64,000 nucleotides of DNA from CADBRN01 sp050944685 (lineage in GTDB: Bacteria; Bacillota; Clostridia; Lachnospirales; Lachnospiraceae): NCBI GenBank assembly GCA_050944685.1, contig JBMNRP010000001.1, positions 156,116-220,115 of the forward strand. The letters run 5' to 3'. A program made the translations under genes and the position numbers. Shown here in pieces: positions 26,475 through 34,616 of the stretch. Below the pieces are notes generated by a model. That model was not told the origin of the DNA and ran no database searches. It worked only from the letters and a program-made list of their open reading frames with translations. Each line of letters opens with the position of its first letter. Position 1 is the stretch's first letter.

Positions 26475-28019
26475 TCAGGCAGCGACGGCGTGCCGCGCCG
26501 GATAGGCAAATGCCTGGCTCACATTCGGACCCAGATAATAATTGATCACGCGTTCCGTATAACCCAGATCGTAGCTCCCGGTATAGCCCTCCGGAATGGA
26601 TTTTGAGGGATCGATATTCAGGGTATCGTCCGCAACGCAGAAAAAGTCGTCATCCTGACCCGATCCGGCAGTTCCCTTCGTGTCCTCCCAGGTCGGATCC
26701 GCCCAGGTATAAACCCCGTTGATGCGCAGAAGATTCCACGCGTGGCCGATTCCGTTCACGGTTCCGGTCACGACCGAGCACTCGATGCCCGCCTCGTTGC
26801 AGAGAAGCTTAAAGGTCCGCGCGTATCCGGCGCAGACGCTCGAGTGATACTGCAGGACACTCCGCACGTCCTGACCGTACAGACTGCTTTCGAGATAATC
26901 CGTCGTATTAATCAGATAAGTATACAGCTTTTTGGCGGTCTGGTATTCGTCCGCACCACTCGGAACCGTCTTCAGAGCGGCGGAGACGGCCGAACGGATC
27001 GCCTTCTCCGCGGAACTGTCCGGTTTTTCGCGGAACGATGCGTAGCGGGCAGCTCCGGTCGATCTGCTGTAGTATATGGTATAGCCGTCGGCGATCCAGT
27101 AGTAATCCGGATTGTCGTAGCTGCACGCGGTCACCGCGCGTTTCAGGTCCTGGATATTCACTCCTTCCGAAAAATCAACCGTCCGGGAACCGGTTTCCTT
27201 CGTGCTGAGCAGTCTCGTGTAAATCTTTTTCTGGGCAGCGCTCAGACGGTCATAATAATACATCGTGCTCTCGGAATAGGATTTCCTGACCCCGTACCAG
27301 CCGACGGACTCATAGCGCCAGCCCAGTGAAATCAGATGATTCCTCTCGGAAACGCTCACCGTAAAATGGTGATTGTTCGCCGCCTGGTTTTGATTATACA
27401 GGCGGTACAGCGGAACCGCGGAAGAATTTTTCGCGCTGAGCGAATACCAGCCGACGCCCTCGTACCTCCATCCGCTGCGGGTCAGCATATTGACTTCCGA
27501 CTTATTTAAGGTGTAATGATGCTCTCCGGCGACCGGATTGTACATGCGGTAAACCGGACTGCCCGATTTCGGCGCGTACCACGCGACGCCCTCGTACTGC
27601 CATCCAAGACCCATCAGATGATTTTTTTCGTCCGTGGATGATGTAAAAAAATGCTCTCCGGAATTCGGATTATACAGGCGATACATGATGTTCGTCCGAA
27701 TGGATCCGGACGAGGCACCCGCTGCCGCCTGAAGATCTTCTCCGGCTTCGCCCGACGCAATGGCATCCGCGGTTTCCTGCGCGATCCCGGTGGTATCACC
27801 GAAACTGAACGCGTTCACTGTCTCAGATGCCAGATCCGTCTCCGCTGCCTCCGCGGACACAACGCCGGTCCACCCGTCCGGCAGAGCCGCGCGGCCGGGC
27901 TTCCCATCATCTCCGCTCTTTCGCGCGCCGGAAAATCCGGACCCCGCCGCCATCGCAAGACACAGAAAGACCGCAGGCAAAACGCGGAAGACTCTGTTCT
28001 TGAAATAACAATGTCTCAT
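26475..28019 (-). CDS. Secreted transglutaminase-like protein with three YRLYNPNSGEH repeats
   Basis: The 514-residue protein has a signal peptide (about 1-30), a low-complexity stretch, then three about 40-residue repeats (about 110-235) of the type YRLYNPNSGEHFFT ending in GWxYEGVxWY, which fit the DUF5648 pattern. The C-terminal half is a transglutaminase-like domain with Cys in SSVCAGYARTF, His in GIGHAWN and Asp in WADPTW. Such domains act as transamidases or cysteine peptidases. The repeats probably bind the surface or a glycan. The same repeats recur in the protein at 47607. Confidence 0.88.
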   Translation of the reverse strand: MRHCYFKNRVFRVLPAVFLCLAMAAGSGFSGARKSGDDGKPGRAALPDGWTGVVSAEAAETDLASETVNAFSFGDTTGIAQETADAIASGEAGEDLQAAAGASSGSIRTNIMYRLYNPNSGEHFFTSSTDEKNHLMGLGWQYEGVAWYAPKSGSPVYRMYNPVAGEHHYTLNKSEVNMLTRSGWRYEGVGWYSLSAKNSSAVPLYRLYNQNQAANNHHFTVSVSERNHLISLGWRYESVGWYGVRKSYSESTMYYYDRLSAAQKKIYTRLLSTKETGSRTVDFSEGVNIQDLKRAVTACSYDNPDYYWIADGYTIYYSRSTGAARYASFREKPDSSAEKAIRSAVSAALKTVPSGADEYQTAKKLYTYLINTTDYLESSLYGQDVRSVLQYHSSVCAGYARTFKLLCNEAGIECSVVTGTVNGIGHAWNLLRINGVYTWADPTWEDTKGTAGSGQDDDFFCVADDTLNIDPSKSIPEGYTGSYDLGYTERVINYYLGPNVSQAFAYPARHAVAA

Positions 28020-28069
28020 CTTGAAATGATCCCCCTGTTGCAGTGATTGGAACTATTTTCTAAACGATA

Positions 28070-28099
28070 ATTATACTCTCGAATTCTCCCGAATCTCAA
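28070..28099 (-). promoter_or_regulatory. Promoter of the secreted transglutaminase gene
   Basis: TTGAGA (28094-28099) and TATAAT (28070-28075) on the minus strand are 18 bases apart, 50 bases before the start codon. Confidence 0.7.
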
Positions 28100-28153
28100 G
28101 ATGCCTTGAAAAAAAATGAATGATATTTCCGAAGGCACTCCGGACGCTGAAAG

Positions 28154-28194
28154 AAAAAAGTGAGCAGGCCGGCGCTCTCGCGTCTCCTGCTCAC
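28154..28194 (-). terminator. Terminator of the small membrane protein gene
   Basis: GTGAGCAGG and CCTGCTCAC (28160-28168 and 28186-28194) form a 9-bp stem, followed on the minus strand by six T (28154-28159). Confidence 0.85.
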
Positions 28195-28248
28195 TTGAAT
28201 ACGGGTGTTCATCGACGATGTTTTCGGATTCGATAAACGTGCTTCCTC

Positions 28249-28461
28249 TTATTCTTCCGGATTTCTTCCGAATTTCCGGACCAGAAATACGACTGTGACC
28301 ACGCAGAAGGCAGCCAGCACCATCATCCCGATAATTTCATTAGACTCACCCGATAAAATCACCTTTTCGCCCTCAGCGGCAAAAACCGCGGTCGGCCTGA
28401 ACGCTGTCATGAAAAACAGCACCAGTGCGGAAATCATTCCGCGTATTCTGTTTCCCCCCAT
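28249..28461 (-). CDS. Small membrane protein with N-terminal signal
   Basis: This 70-residue protein follows an excellent ribosome site (AAAGGAGG). A signal-like hydrophobic segment ends at AVFA-AEG (about residue 29), and a second hydrophobic segment covers about 43-61, with a basic RKFGR tail. If cleaved, the product is a very short single-pass protein. I do not recognise the family. It has its own promoter and terminator. Confidence 0.75.
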   Translation of the reverse strand: MGGNRIRGMISALVLFFMTAFRPTAVFAAEGEKVILSGESNEIIGMMVLAAFCVVTVVFLVRKFGRNPEE

Positions 28462-28644
28462 GAAGTCCTCCTTTCTTTTTCAGAAACTAAAATAAGTGAC
28501 CTTCAATCCTCTCGATCCGGATGTTCCCGCGAAAACCGCTCCCTCAGGCAGTACAATACCGCCGGAAACATCCGTGCGCGCGGTTCATGCTCCGCCGCAC
28601 CGCTGCTGGCTGAATTTTTCAGCACAAAATAACATCTAGTATTT

Positions 28645-28672
28645 ATTGTAAAGGAAATACCAGACAGGTCAA
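28645..28672 (-). promoter_or_regulatory. Promoter of the small membrane protein gene
   Basis: TTGACC (28667-28672) and TACAAT (28645-28650) on the minus strand are 16 bases apart. They imply a leader of about 175 nt before the start at 28461; I see no defined structure in it. Confidence 0.6.
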
Positions 28673-28681
28673 TAGGAAAGT

Positions 28682-29419
28682 TTACTGAATATCTCTGCTG
28701 TTTTCCTGTAACTTTGGATGCCGCGCCGCCTTTTTCTCAAAAATTGCCCGCGCCCAGTACACGAAAGGAGTATCGCACAGACTGGTCACAATGAAAATGA
28801 CGTAACTGGATGCCATGATAGACAGAAGCGTGCGCATGCTGTATACGCCGAAAAAAGCAAACAGGGTATACAGAACCGTGTTCAGCAGCTGGCTGACCAG
28901 CGTCGAGCCGTTGTTTCTCAGCCACAGAAACTTCCTGTGATCTCCGAACCGGCGGTCCGTGAAATCCCACCACGCGTGGTAGAGCCAGACATCAAAGTAC
29001 TGAACGATCACATAGACCGCGACGCTGGCGAGAATCAGGCGCGGCGTGTTGGAAAAGATCTCCCGGATCGGTCCGGAGGCAATGTCATGGCTGTCCGGGC
29101 GGTACAGAAGCCAGGACTGACTGACCGCCAGAAAGATCAGAGAAGCAGCGATTCCCAGGGAGACTGCCCTCTGCGCGGCTTTTTTCCCGTACACTTCGCT
29201 GAGAATATCCGTCGTCAGGAAGGTAGAAGCAAAAAGAATATTGCCCAGCGTCATCTCCATCCCGAAGGCCTTCACCAGAATCATCACCTCGATATTGGCG
29301 GCGATCGTCGCCACGACGTTCCAGAGATAAAGCCCGTTCTCCTCAAACAGATAGTAGCAGAGAATCAAAGTGGAAAATTCTCCCGCCAGCGTAAGAATCA
29401 GAAGGATTTCATTGCTCAT
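28682..29419 (-). CDS. yhhQ: YhhQ/QueT-type queuosine precursor transporter (VUT family)
   Basis: The 245-residue membrane protein has about six to seven segments and family features such as LTTDILSEVYG (about 69-79) and a QYFDVWLYH stretch near 140. YhhQ proteins import queuosine precursors. It overlaps the upstream radical SAM gene by 11 bases, and the operon begins with an apparent preQ1 riboswitch, which supports a role in queuosine salvage. Confidence 0.9.
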   Translation of the reverse strand: MSNEILLILTLAGEFSTLILCYYLFEENGLYLWNVVATIAANIEVMILVKAFGMEMTLGNILFASTFLTTDILSEVYGKKAAQRAVSLGIAASLIFLAVSQSWLLYRPDSHDIASGPIREIFSNTPRLILASVAVYVIVQYFDVWLYHAWWDFTDRRFGDHRKFLWLRNNGSTLVSQLLNTVLYTLFAFFGVYSMRTLLSIMASSYVIFIVTSLCDTPFVYWARAIFEKKAARHPKLQENSRDIQ

Positions 29420-30128
29420 CTGTCGTTCCCCCCACTCCGAAGTCCGTATTTTCCATCAGAATATCCACCCGCTCATTGTCCGCATAGCGCGGAAGAACCT
29501 TTTCCCGGAAAATGGCGATCACCCCCGGGTCCGGCGCGATCCGCGACGAATTTTCCGTCATGACGTTGACGCAGACCCGCTCAAAAAGCTCCAGCCCGGT
29601 CTCGATGTCGCGCACCATGCTCTCCTCTGTCTGACCGGGAATCCCCTGCAGCAGACAGACCTCATCAAAGGGCTCCGCAATTTTCCGGGGATTCTCTTCA
29701 TTGATACCCTTATCCAGATAACATTCGCGGAACAGCGCGTCGAAGGTTTCCACACCGGTCTTTACCTTCACGGCCGTTCCGTACCTGCGGAACCGCTCGC
29801 GGAGCGCCGGGATCTCGCCCCGGTGCATCCAGTGGCACTCAAAGTGAATCTCCCGGATGTGCCGGTCCCGGCAGACCTCCCCGATCCGGTCCATGGTTCG
29901 CCCGTCCAGATCGACGAAGCTCCCGGAATTGATCACCTCAAGCTTTCCCTGCGCCCCTTTTACGTGCTCCAGAACCTTCCGGTTCAGTTCAAAATTTGCC
30001 TCCTCGTCCGGCGAACAGTCCAGATGATAGTCACAGAACCGGCAGCGTCGCCACCGGCATCCGCTGCCGCGCAGAAGGACGATTTCTCTCGGATTTTTTT
30101 CTGTGATGACAGAATAGCGTTTCAACAA
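29409..30128 (-). CDS. Radical SAM protein, candidate queuine lyase (QueL-like)
   Basis: The 239-residue protein has an N-terminal cluster motif Cx4Cx2C (Cys24, Cys29, Cys32), as expected of a radical SAM enzyme, and repeated acidic-aromatic blocks such as IHFECHWMH. It uses a TTG start after AAGGAAAGAG. Its gene overlaps a YhhQ-type transporter gene and lies under a preQ1-type riboswitch. In Clostridioides difficile a radical SAM queuine lyase (QueL) works with a YhhQ transporter to recover a Q precursor; that I recall from the literature, and the assignment here rests on context. Other radical SAM roles in queuosine metabolism are possible. Confidence 0.6.
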   Translation of the reverse strand: MLKRYSVITEKNPREIVLLRGSGCRWRRCRFCDYHLDCSPDEEANFELNRKVLEHVKGAQGKLEVINSGSFVDLDGRTMDRIGEVCRDRHIREIHFECHWMHRGEIPALRERFRRYGTAVKVKTGVETFDALFRECYLDKGINEENPRKIAEPFDEVCLLQGIPGQTEESMVRDIETGLELFERVCVNVMTENSSRIAPDPGVIAIFREKVLPRYADNERVDILMENTDFGVGGTTDEQ

Positions 30129-30172
30129 CTCTTTCCTTTCCCCGCCCGGAGGCGGAAGACTCCCGCGCGCAC

Positions 30173-30203
30173 AAAAAAAGGGCCGGCAATATAAAGCCAG
30201 CCC
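30173..30203 (-). terminator. Intrinsic terminator in the leader of the queuosine operon
   Basis: GGGCTGGC pairs with GCCGGCCC (30196-30203 and 30180-30187, one G-U pair), followed on the minus strand by seven T (30173-30179). It lies between the aptamer and the first gene, so it acts as the expression platform. Confidence 0.85.
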
Positions 30204-30234
30204 GATTCAGATACTTCTGTACACGCGGAAATTG

Positions 30235-30275
30235 CCCATAGTTTTGATTAAAGACAGGATGGTTTCGAACTGTCT
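30235..30275 (-). ncRNA. Candidate preQ1-I riboswitch aptamer
   Basis: Read 5' to 3' on the minus strand, a 6-bp stem AGACAG/CTGTCT encloses a loop ending in ACCATC and is followed by an A-rich tail TCAAAACTATGG. The loop CCAT can pair with the tail ATGG, giving the small H-type pseudoknot of preQ1-I aptamers. The tail resembles the one I recall from the Thermoanaerobacter tengcongensis aptamer. It begins about 12 nt after the predicted transcription start. Confidence 0.75.
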
Positions 30276-30293
30276 GATTTTGTTGTGAGATGA

Positions 30294-30322
30294 ATTGTAA
30301 CATCATCGGACGCAAATTGCAA
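30294..30322 (-). promoter_or_regulatory. Promoter of the queuosine salvage operon
   Basis: TTGCAA (30317-30322) and TACAAT (30294-30299) on the minus strand are 17 bases apart. Transcription would begin near 30287, just before the aptamer. Confidence 0.7.
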
Positions 30323-30408
30323 TCCCCCGGACACCCGCCTGCCTCGGACCCGGATGATCCGGGTGCTGAGCCCCGGCCCGCTGCCGGGCTCTCCGCCGGA
30401 AGAGAGGT

Positions 30409-30747
30409 TCAGGCAGAGAGATTCCCCTCCTCATCCGGAATCCTGGGTCCGGAAACCGTATTCAGCGGCGTCTTCGCCATGATATCCGGCTCCAGCTTCC
30501 ACTGGAGAAACAGCTTCGTGTTGTTGTCATCCGAGTAGTGAATATCCCGGCTCATGCTGTCCGCAAATCTTCCTCCGAATTCCGCAAATTTTCTCCGGTA
30601 TTCCGGATCCTTTACCACGCCGATTTTCTCCTCATCGGCTTTTTTCCGGAGATCCGCCGCATTCCCGGACAGCTCCCGGATCAGACCCGTGAGGTCAATG
30701 TGAACATGCTTCATCAGGCCGCCGGAGCGGTTGACCGAATCGATCAT
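30409..30747 (-). CDS. Small protein of unknown function
   Basis: This frame encodes up to 112 residues and follows the metallophosphoesterase gene by 60 bases. The sequence is soluble, mixed-charge and partly helical (about residues 18-65), with no motif I recognise. The start is uncertain: no good ribosome site precedes the first ATG, and an in-frame ATG 11 codons later (MKHVHIDL) is a fair alternative. Its base composition matches the neighbours, so I think it is real. Confidence 0.5.
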   Translation of the reverse strand: MIDSVNRSGGLMKHVHIDLTGLIRELSGNAADLRKKADEEKIGVVKDPEYRRKFAEFGGRFADSMSRDIHYSDDNNTKLFLQWKLEPDIMAKTPLNTVSGPRIPDEEGNLSA

Positions 30748-30807
30748 CTGACCGAGGCTGAATCCGCTCTCCTTCTTCCTGCGGAAAAATCCGTGTCCGC
30801 GCGTGCT

Positions 30808-32808
30808 TCACAGAAAGCTGCGGATCACCATCCGCGCCAGAGGACTCATGTCCGTAACCGTAACGAGCGCCGTCTTTTCTTTTCCGCCGGAAGCGGAACG
30901 TTCTCCTGCCGGTGAAAAGGCACCTCTCCCGTCCCGTATCCCGCGCTTTTTGCGGCGCGCACCGGTCCTCAGCCGGAAAAGCTCCTGCACCTGCATCCCC
31001 CGCAGAAGCACGGCCAAAAGGGAGATCCCGTGAAAAATCAGTCTGTCCACGATGTGATCCGTCACCGATCCGCTCCAGAGATACGCGCGCGCATCCAGCG
31101 CCCAGTACTGTCTTCCGCTCTCTCCGCCGCCCAGATGGCTCTGGTAAATATAATTGGCGAAATCCAGAAGCGTCCGCTTCCTGCCGCGGTCCCGGGCAAC
31201 CTCTATTTCCGTCAGGTCCCCGACGGTCTCGCGGACCAGCCGGTCGCGCGTCTTTTTGTCAAGATGGTTCAGCCTGTCAAACAGACCGCTGATTGTTCCG
31301 GCGATGCTCTCCGGGGTGATTTCCGCTTCGACCCGGATGAGCCCTTTCACGGCGAGGATCCGCACCGACCGCGTATTTCTGTCGTAACAGACGGTCAGAG
31401 GATTTCCTTTTCCCGGCTTCTCCGGAAAAGATTTCGGGAGAACATCGGCGATGATATTTTCCAGCGAACTGCCTTCGGCCTTCCACAGCCGGCTGATCAG
31501 ACCGGTCAGAAGCTGCTCGCTCCCGGTCTTTGCAATTTTTTCCGCGTACACCTGATCCAGGAAACCACTGGCGGTCGTGCTCAGCATCACATCCGTAAAG
31601 CCCCGGCTTCTTCCGTATTCCGTGATATCGCGGACCGTCTGGTATTTCCCGGTCTTCGGATTCCGAAACGTCCCGGCGCTGATGTGAAGATGCGTCCGCA
31701 CGTCCGTCTGTTCGCTCACCGTGCCGCTCCCGACGCTCCGGACGATCGTGACCAGGCGGGCGGGTGAGGGATAGGTGACGACCGATCCGGTCTCGATATC
31801 GCATATGGTATTGCCCCGCTCCGTGGTCATAGTCGAGATATCATTCGCGTGCATATGGCCCGTGAAAATATAGGACATCCCGGCGTCCGCGAACTCCTCC
31901 GCGATCCGGCGGAAATCCGCGATCAGATACATCGGAAGCACCTTCGGCTCCATGCTGAAATGCGCCACCAGACCGTGGTGCTCGAGACCGATCACCGTAT
32001 CTCCCCGGCGCTTCGCGGCGCGGATATGGGTGCAGACCCACCGGACGAGTTCCGGACTGACTCGTCCGCTCGTCTCGTGTTCATTCTTCCCGGATTTCGT
32101 ATTGTCCGGGCTGTAGCGGGCGGAATCAATGGCGATCAGTGTGAATCCCTCTTTCGGGCGTGCCGCGTAGGAAAGTCCGCCTCCCTGCTTTCCCATCCCG
32201 GGTTCAAACACGTCAAAAACAGTCTCATCTTCATAGATCAGGTCGCCGTAGACTTCCATAAAATCCCGCTGCGAAGTGCGTTCCGCGGGAACTGCCTTTC
32301 CGTCATCGGTATTGAAATTGACCCCGTTTGAATTGTTGAGGTCGTGGTTTCCGGGGACCAGATACACCTTTGCTCCGCTCTCCTCCCGGAACTTTTCCAG
32401 AATCACCGCGAGCGCGCGATGATTTTCCAATTCCCCGTCTTTCGTCAGATCGCCGGAAATCAGCAGCACGTCCGGCTCGTCTTTTTTCAGAGTCAGAAGA
32501 AGGGCGTTCAGGAACGCCTCGCTCTCCGCGTACATCTTCCGGTCACTGTTTCTGTGGATATGAAAATCTTCCGTATCTTTCAGCAGTTTCGGAGAAATGT
32601 AGTGCAGATCGGACAATACCGCGATCTTCAGGCCGGAGCGCTGCGAGATCACGTGCCCGGACTGCCTCTGCGCTGTCTGTCCCGGTGCAGACTGCCCCGG
32701 ATGGTACGGATCGAACCGATCCGCCGCCTGCAGAAGCTCTGCTTCTGTATTTTTCAAGAAAAGGACCCCCCTCGTCATATTCGCAAAATATCCGTATTCA
32801 GATTTCAT
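30808..32808 (-). CDS. Calcineurin-like metallophosphoesterase
   Basis: This large protein (666 residues from the ATG at 32806-32808) has the metallophosphoesterase motifs in order: DLHY near 68, GDLTKDGE near 126, PGNHDLNN near 155 and FTGHMHAND near 320. The C-terminal 330 residues are not recognised; they end in a basic stretch. No signal peptide or strong ribosome site is visible, and a GTG directly upstream could also start it. It probably hydrolyses a phosphodiester or phosphomonoester with two metal ions. The substrate is unknown. Confidence 0.85.
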   Translation of the reverse strand: MKSEYGYFANMTRGVLFLKNTEAELLQAADRFDPYHPGQSAPGQTAQRQSGHVISQRSGLKIAVLSDLHYISPKLLKDTEDFHIHRNSDRKMYAESEAFLNALLLTLKKDEPDVLLISGDLTKDGELENHRALAVILEKFREESGAKVYLVPGNHDLNNSNGVNFNTDDGKAVPAERTSQRDFMEVYGDLIYEDETVFDVFEPGMGKQGGGLSYAARPKEGFTLIAIDSARYSPDNTKSGKNEHETSGRVSPELVRWVCTHIRAAKRRGDTVIGLEHHGLVAHFSMEPKVLPMYLIADFRRIAEEFADAGMSYIFTGHMHANDISTMTTERGNTICDIETGSVVTYPSPARLVTIVRSVGSGTVSEQTDVRTHLHISAGTFRNPKTGKYQTVRDITEYGRSRGFTDVMLSTTASGFLDQVYAEKIAKTGSEQLLTGLISRLWKAEGSSLENIIADVLPKSFPEKPGKGNPLTVCYDRNTRSVRILAVKGLIRVEAEITPESIAGTISGLFDRLNHLDKKTRDRLVRETVGDLTEIEVARDRGRKRTLLDFANYIYQSHLGGGESGRQYWALDARAYLWSGSVTDHIVDRLIFHGISLLAVLLRGMQVQELFRLRTGARRKKRGIRDGRGAFSPAGERSASGGKEKTALVTVTDMSPLARMVIRSFL

Positions 32809-32932
32809 CACTTTGAATCATACGGATGAGGAATTTTTCCCGCTATCACGCCTGTGTCATGTTTCTGCAAAATTTCGGAAAAGTCAGAAACCCCCCGAAC
32901 AGATGTCCGGAAGCGGCAAAAAGAAGTTTTGT

Positions 32933-32961
32933 TTGACAGCGGAGGCCATCGAGTTTATACT
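32933..32961 (+). promoter_or_regulatory. Consensus promoter of the thiSFE operon
   Basis: A perfect TTGACA (32933-32938) and TATACT (32956-32961) are 17 bases apart. This is one of the strongest promoters by eye in the window. Confidence 0.85.
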
Positions 32962-32999
32962 TTTTTACGAAATAACCATGTGAGTGAACAATGGAAACG

Positions 33000-33050
33000 G
33001 TTCACGAAGGGGTGCACCACCGCGGGTGTATTCTTTCGTGAACTTTTTTT
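33000..33050 (+). terminator. Leader terminator upstream of thiS
   Basis: GTTCACGAA (33000-33008) pairs with TTCGTGAAC (33035-33043), followed by seven T (33044-33050). It lies about 30 nt after the predicted transcription start and 55 bases before thiS, so it looks like an attenuator. The loop holds GGTGCACC and further GC pairs. I see no thiamine pyrophosphate riboswitch. A candidate RNA class upstream of thiS genes has been reported; I could not compare it. Confidence 0.75.
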
Positions 33051-33105
33051 ATGGAAATTAATTTACGGTCCGAAGCCGGAAAGCTTCAGAGAAAGGAGGG
33101 CTCCG

Positions 33106-33306
33106 ATGAAAGCAGTGGTAAACGGAAAGCAGGAAGCGCTGCCGGAGAAAATGACCGTCTCCGATCTGCTGGAAGAAAAAAAGATGCGGAGAAACCGGAT
33201 CGCCGTGGAGATCAATCGCAATATTGTCCCGCGTGCGGACTATGACAGAACCGTCATTCACGACGGAGATGTCATAGAAGTGGTCAGCTTTATGGGAGGA
33301 GGCTGA
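33106..33306 (+). CDS. thiS: Sulfur carrier protein ThiS
   Basis: The start at 33106 follows AAAGGAGGG and gives 66 residues. The protein has a ubiquitin-like fold and ends in the Gly-Gly needed for activation (SFMGGG). ThiS carries thiocarboxylate sulfur for the thiazole ring of thiamine. The downstream gene two bases later encodes the matching ThiF. ThiS-like carriers can also serve other sulfur transfer paths. Confidence 0.88.
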   Translation: MKAVVNGKQEALPEKMTVSDLLEEKKMRRNRIAVEINRNIVPRADYDRTVIHDGDVIEVVSFMGGG

Positions 33307-33308
33307 AG

Positions 33309-33989
33309 ATGGAGGCAGAAAACCAGAACCGGATTTCGGAGGAGGATATCCTCCGCGCCCTGCGGGAGCGCCACGGAAAGAAGGTCCAGGACAGACTTTC
33401 CGCCGGCCGCGTCGCAATCGCCGGTCTCGGCGGGCTGGGTTCCAATGTCGCCGTCTCCCTGGCGCGGATCGGCGTCGGGAACCTGCATCTGGTCGATTTC
33501 GACCGCGTCGATATCACGAATCTGAACCGGCAGCAGTATTTCATCGGGGATATCGGAAAATACAAGACGGAGTCGCTGCGGGAGACACTCTCCCGGATAA
33601 ATCCCTGGCTCCATATCCGCACGGACTGCGTCCGGATTTCCTCTGAAAACGCGGCGGAGCTGTTCCGGGAGGATGAGATCGTGTGTGAGGCGTTTGATGT
33701 CCCGGAGAGCAAGGCGATGCTGGTCAACACGATTCTGGAGCAGTGCCCCGGAAAGATCCTCGTGGCAGCCTCCGGGATGGCCGGCTACGGCAGGAGCAAC
33801 GAGATCCGGACCCGAAAGGTGGGGCGGAATTTTTATCTCTGCGGCGATGAAGTGAGCGAGTCGAAGGAAAACTCCGGGCTGATGGCACCGCGTGTCATGA
33901 TCTGCGCCGGTCACGAGGCAAATCTCATCGCGGAGCTGATCATAGGTGGAAAGGATTCATCCGGTAAAAGGAGCGATTCCTATGTGTGA
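33309..33989 (+). CDS. thiF: ThiF-family sulfur carrier adenylyltransferase
   Basis: The 226-residue protein has the E1-like ATP-binding motif GLGGLGSN (about 39-46) and an acidic, Arg-containing segment DFDRVDITNLNRQQY (about 58-72). ThiF adenylates the ThiS C-terminus before sulfur transfer. I see no pair of Cys-x-x-Cys zinc motifs, as in the short Clostridial ThiF type. Its stop overlaps the thiE start (ATGTGA), a sign of coupled translation. Confidence 0.88.
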   Translation: MEAENQNRISEEDILRALRERHGKKVQDRLSAGRVAIAGLGGLGSNVAVSLARIGVGNLHLVDFDRVDITNLNRQQYFIGDIGKYKTESLRETLSRINPWLHIRTDCVRISSENAAELFREDEIVCEAFDVPESKAMLVNTILEQCPGKILVAASGMAGYGRSNEIRTRKVGRNFYLCGDEVSESKENSGLMAPRVMICAGHEANLIAELIIGGKDSSGKRSDSYV

Positions 33990-34584
33990 GGCAGATCTTT
34001 TTCAAAACGTAATCGCGGTGACGAACCGCCATCTCTGCACGCGGCCCTTCCCGGAACAGATCAGACGCGTCTGCTCCCGCTCGCCCCGCGCGGTCATCCT
34101 GCGGGAAAAAGATCTTCCGGAAGAAGAATACCTCCGTCTGACCAGGCAGATCGTTCCGATCTGCCGCCGGTCCGGCGTCCGGCTGATTCTCCACAGCTAT
34201 CCGGAAGCCGCGGTGCAGGCGGGGATCCGGAGGATTCATCTCCCGCTCGCAAAGCTGGTGGAAATCTGCGGGGAACCTTCCGGAAAAAGAGAAGAATTCT
34301 TTCGTTATTTTGAAGAGACCGGCTGCTCGGTCCACTCGGTAAAGGAAGCCGTGCTCGCAGAAAAACTGGGGGCCTCGTATCTGACAGCGGGTCACATTTA
34401 CCCGACTGACTGCAAAAAGGGAGTGCCTCCGCGCGGCATAGAATTTCTGAAAGAAGTGTGTGCTTCCGTATCCGTCCCGGTCTGCGCGATCGGGGGAATC
34501 CGGCCGGATCCGGAACAGATCCGTGAAGTATTGGACGCCGGAGCCTCCGGCGCCTGTATCATGTCCGCGATGATGCGCATCTGA
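33982..34584 (+). CDS. thiE: Thiamine phosphate synthase/TenI family protein
   Basis: The start at 33982 follows AAAAGGAG and gives 200 residues. The protein is a TIM barrel, with segments like VILREKDL (35-42), GASYLTAGHIYPT and AIGGI near the C-terminus. ThiE joins the thiazole and pyrimidine halves of thiamine; close relatives (TenI) aromatise the thiazole. With thiS and thiF but without thiG or thiH nearby, either fits. The thiD gene lies 28 kb away. Confidence 0.82.
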   Translation: MCEADLFQNVIAVTNRHLCTRPFPEQIRRVCSRSPRAVILREKDLPEEEYLRLTRQIVPICRRSGVRLILHSYPEAAVQAGIRRIHLPLAKLVEICGEPSGKREEFFRYFEETGCSVHSVKEAVLAEKLGASYLTAGHIYPTDCKKGVPPRGIEFLKEVCASVSVPVCAIGGIRPDPEQIREVLDAGASGACIMSAMMRI

Positions 34585-34616
34585 GACATCGGCGCTTACT
34601 ATTACGGTTTTCCCGG

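Noticed and set aside
32962..33105. TPP riboswitch upstream of thiS
   Set aside because: The CUGAGA and related conserved TPP elements are absent; only a terminator hairpin is seen.
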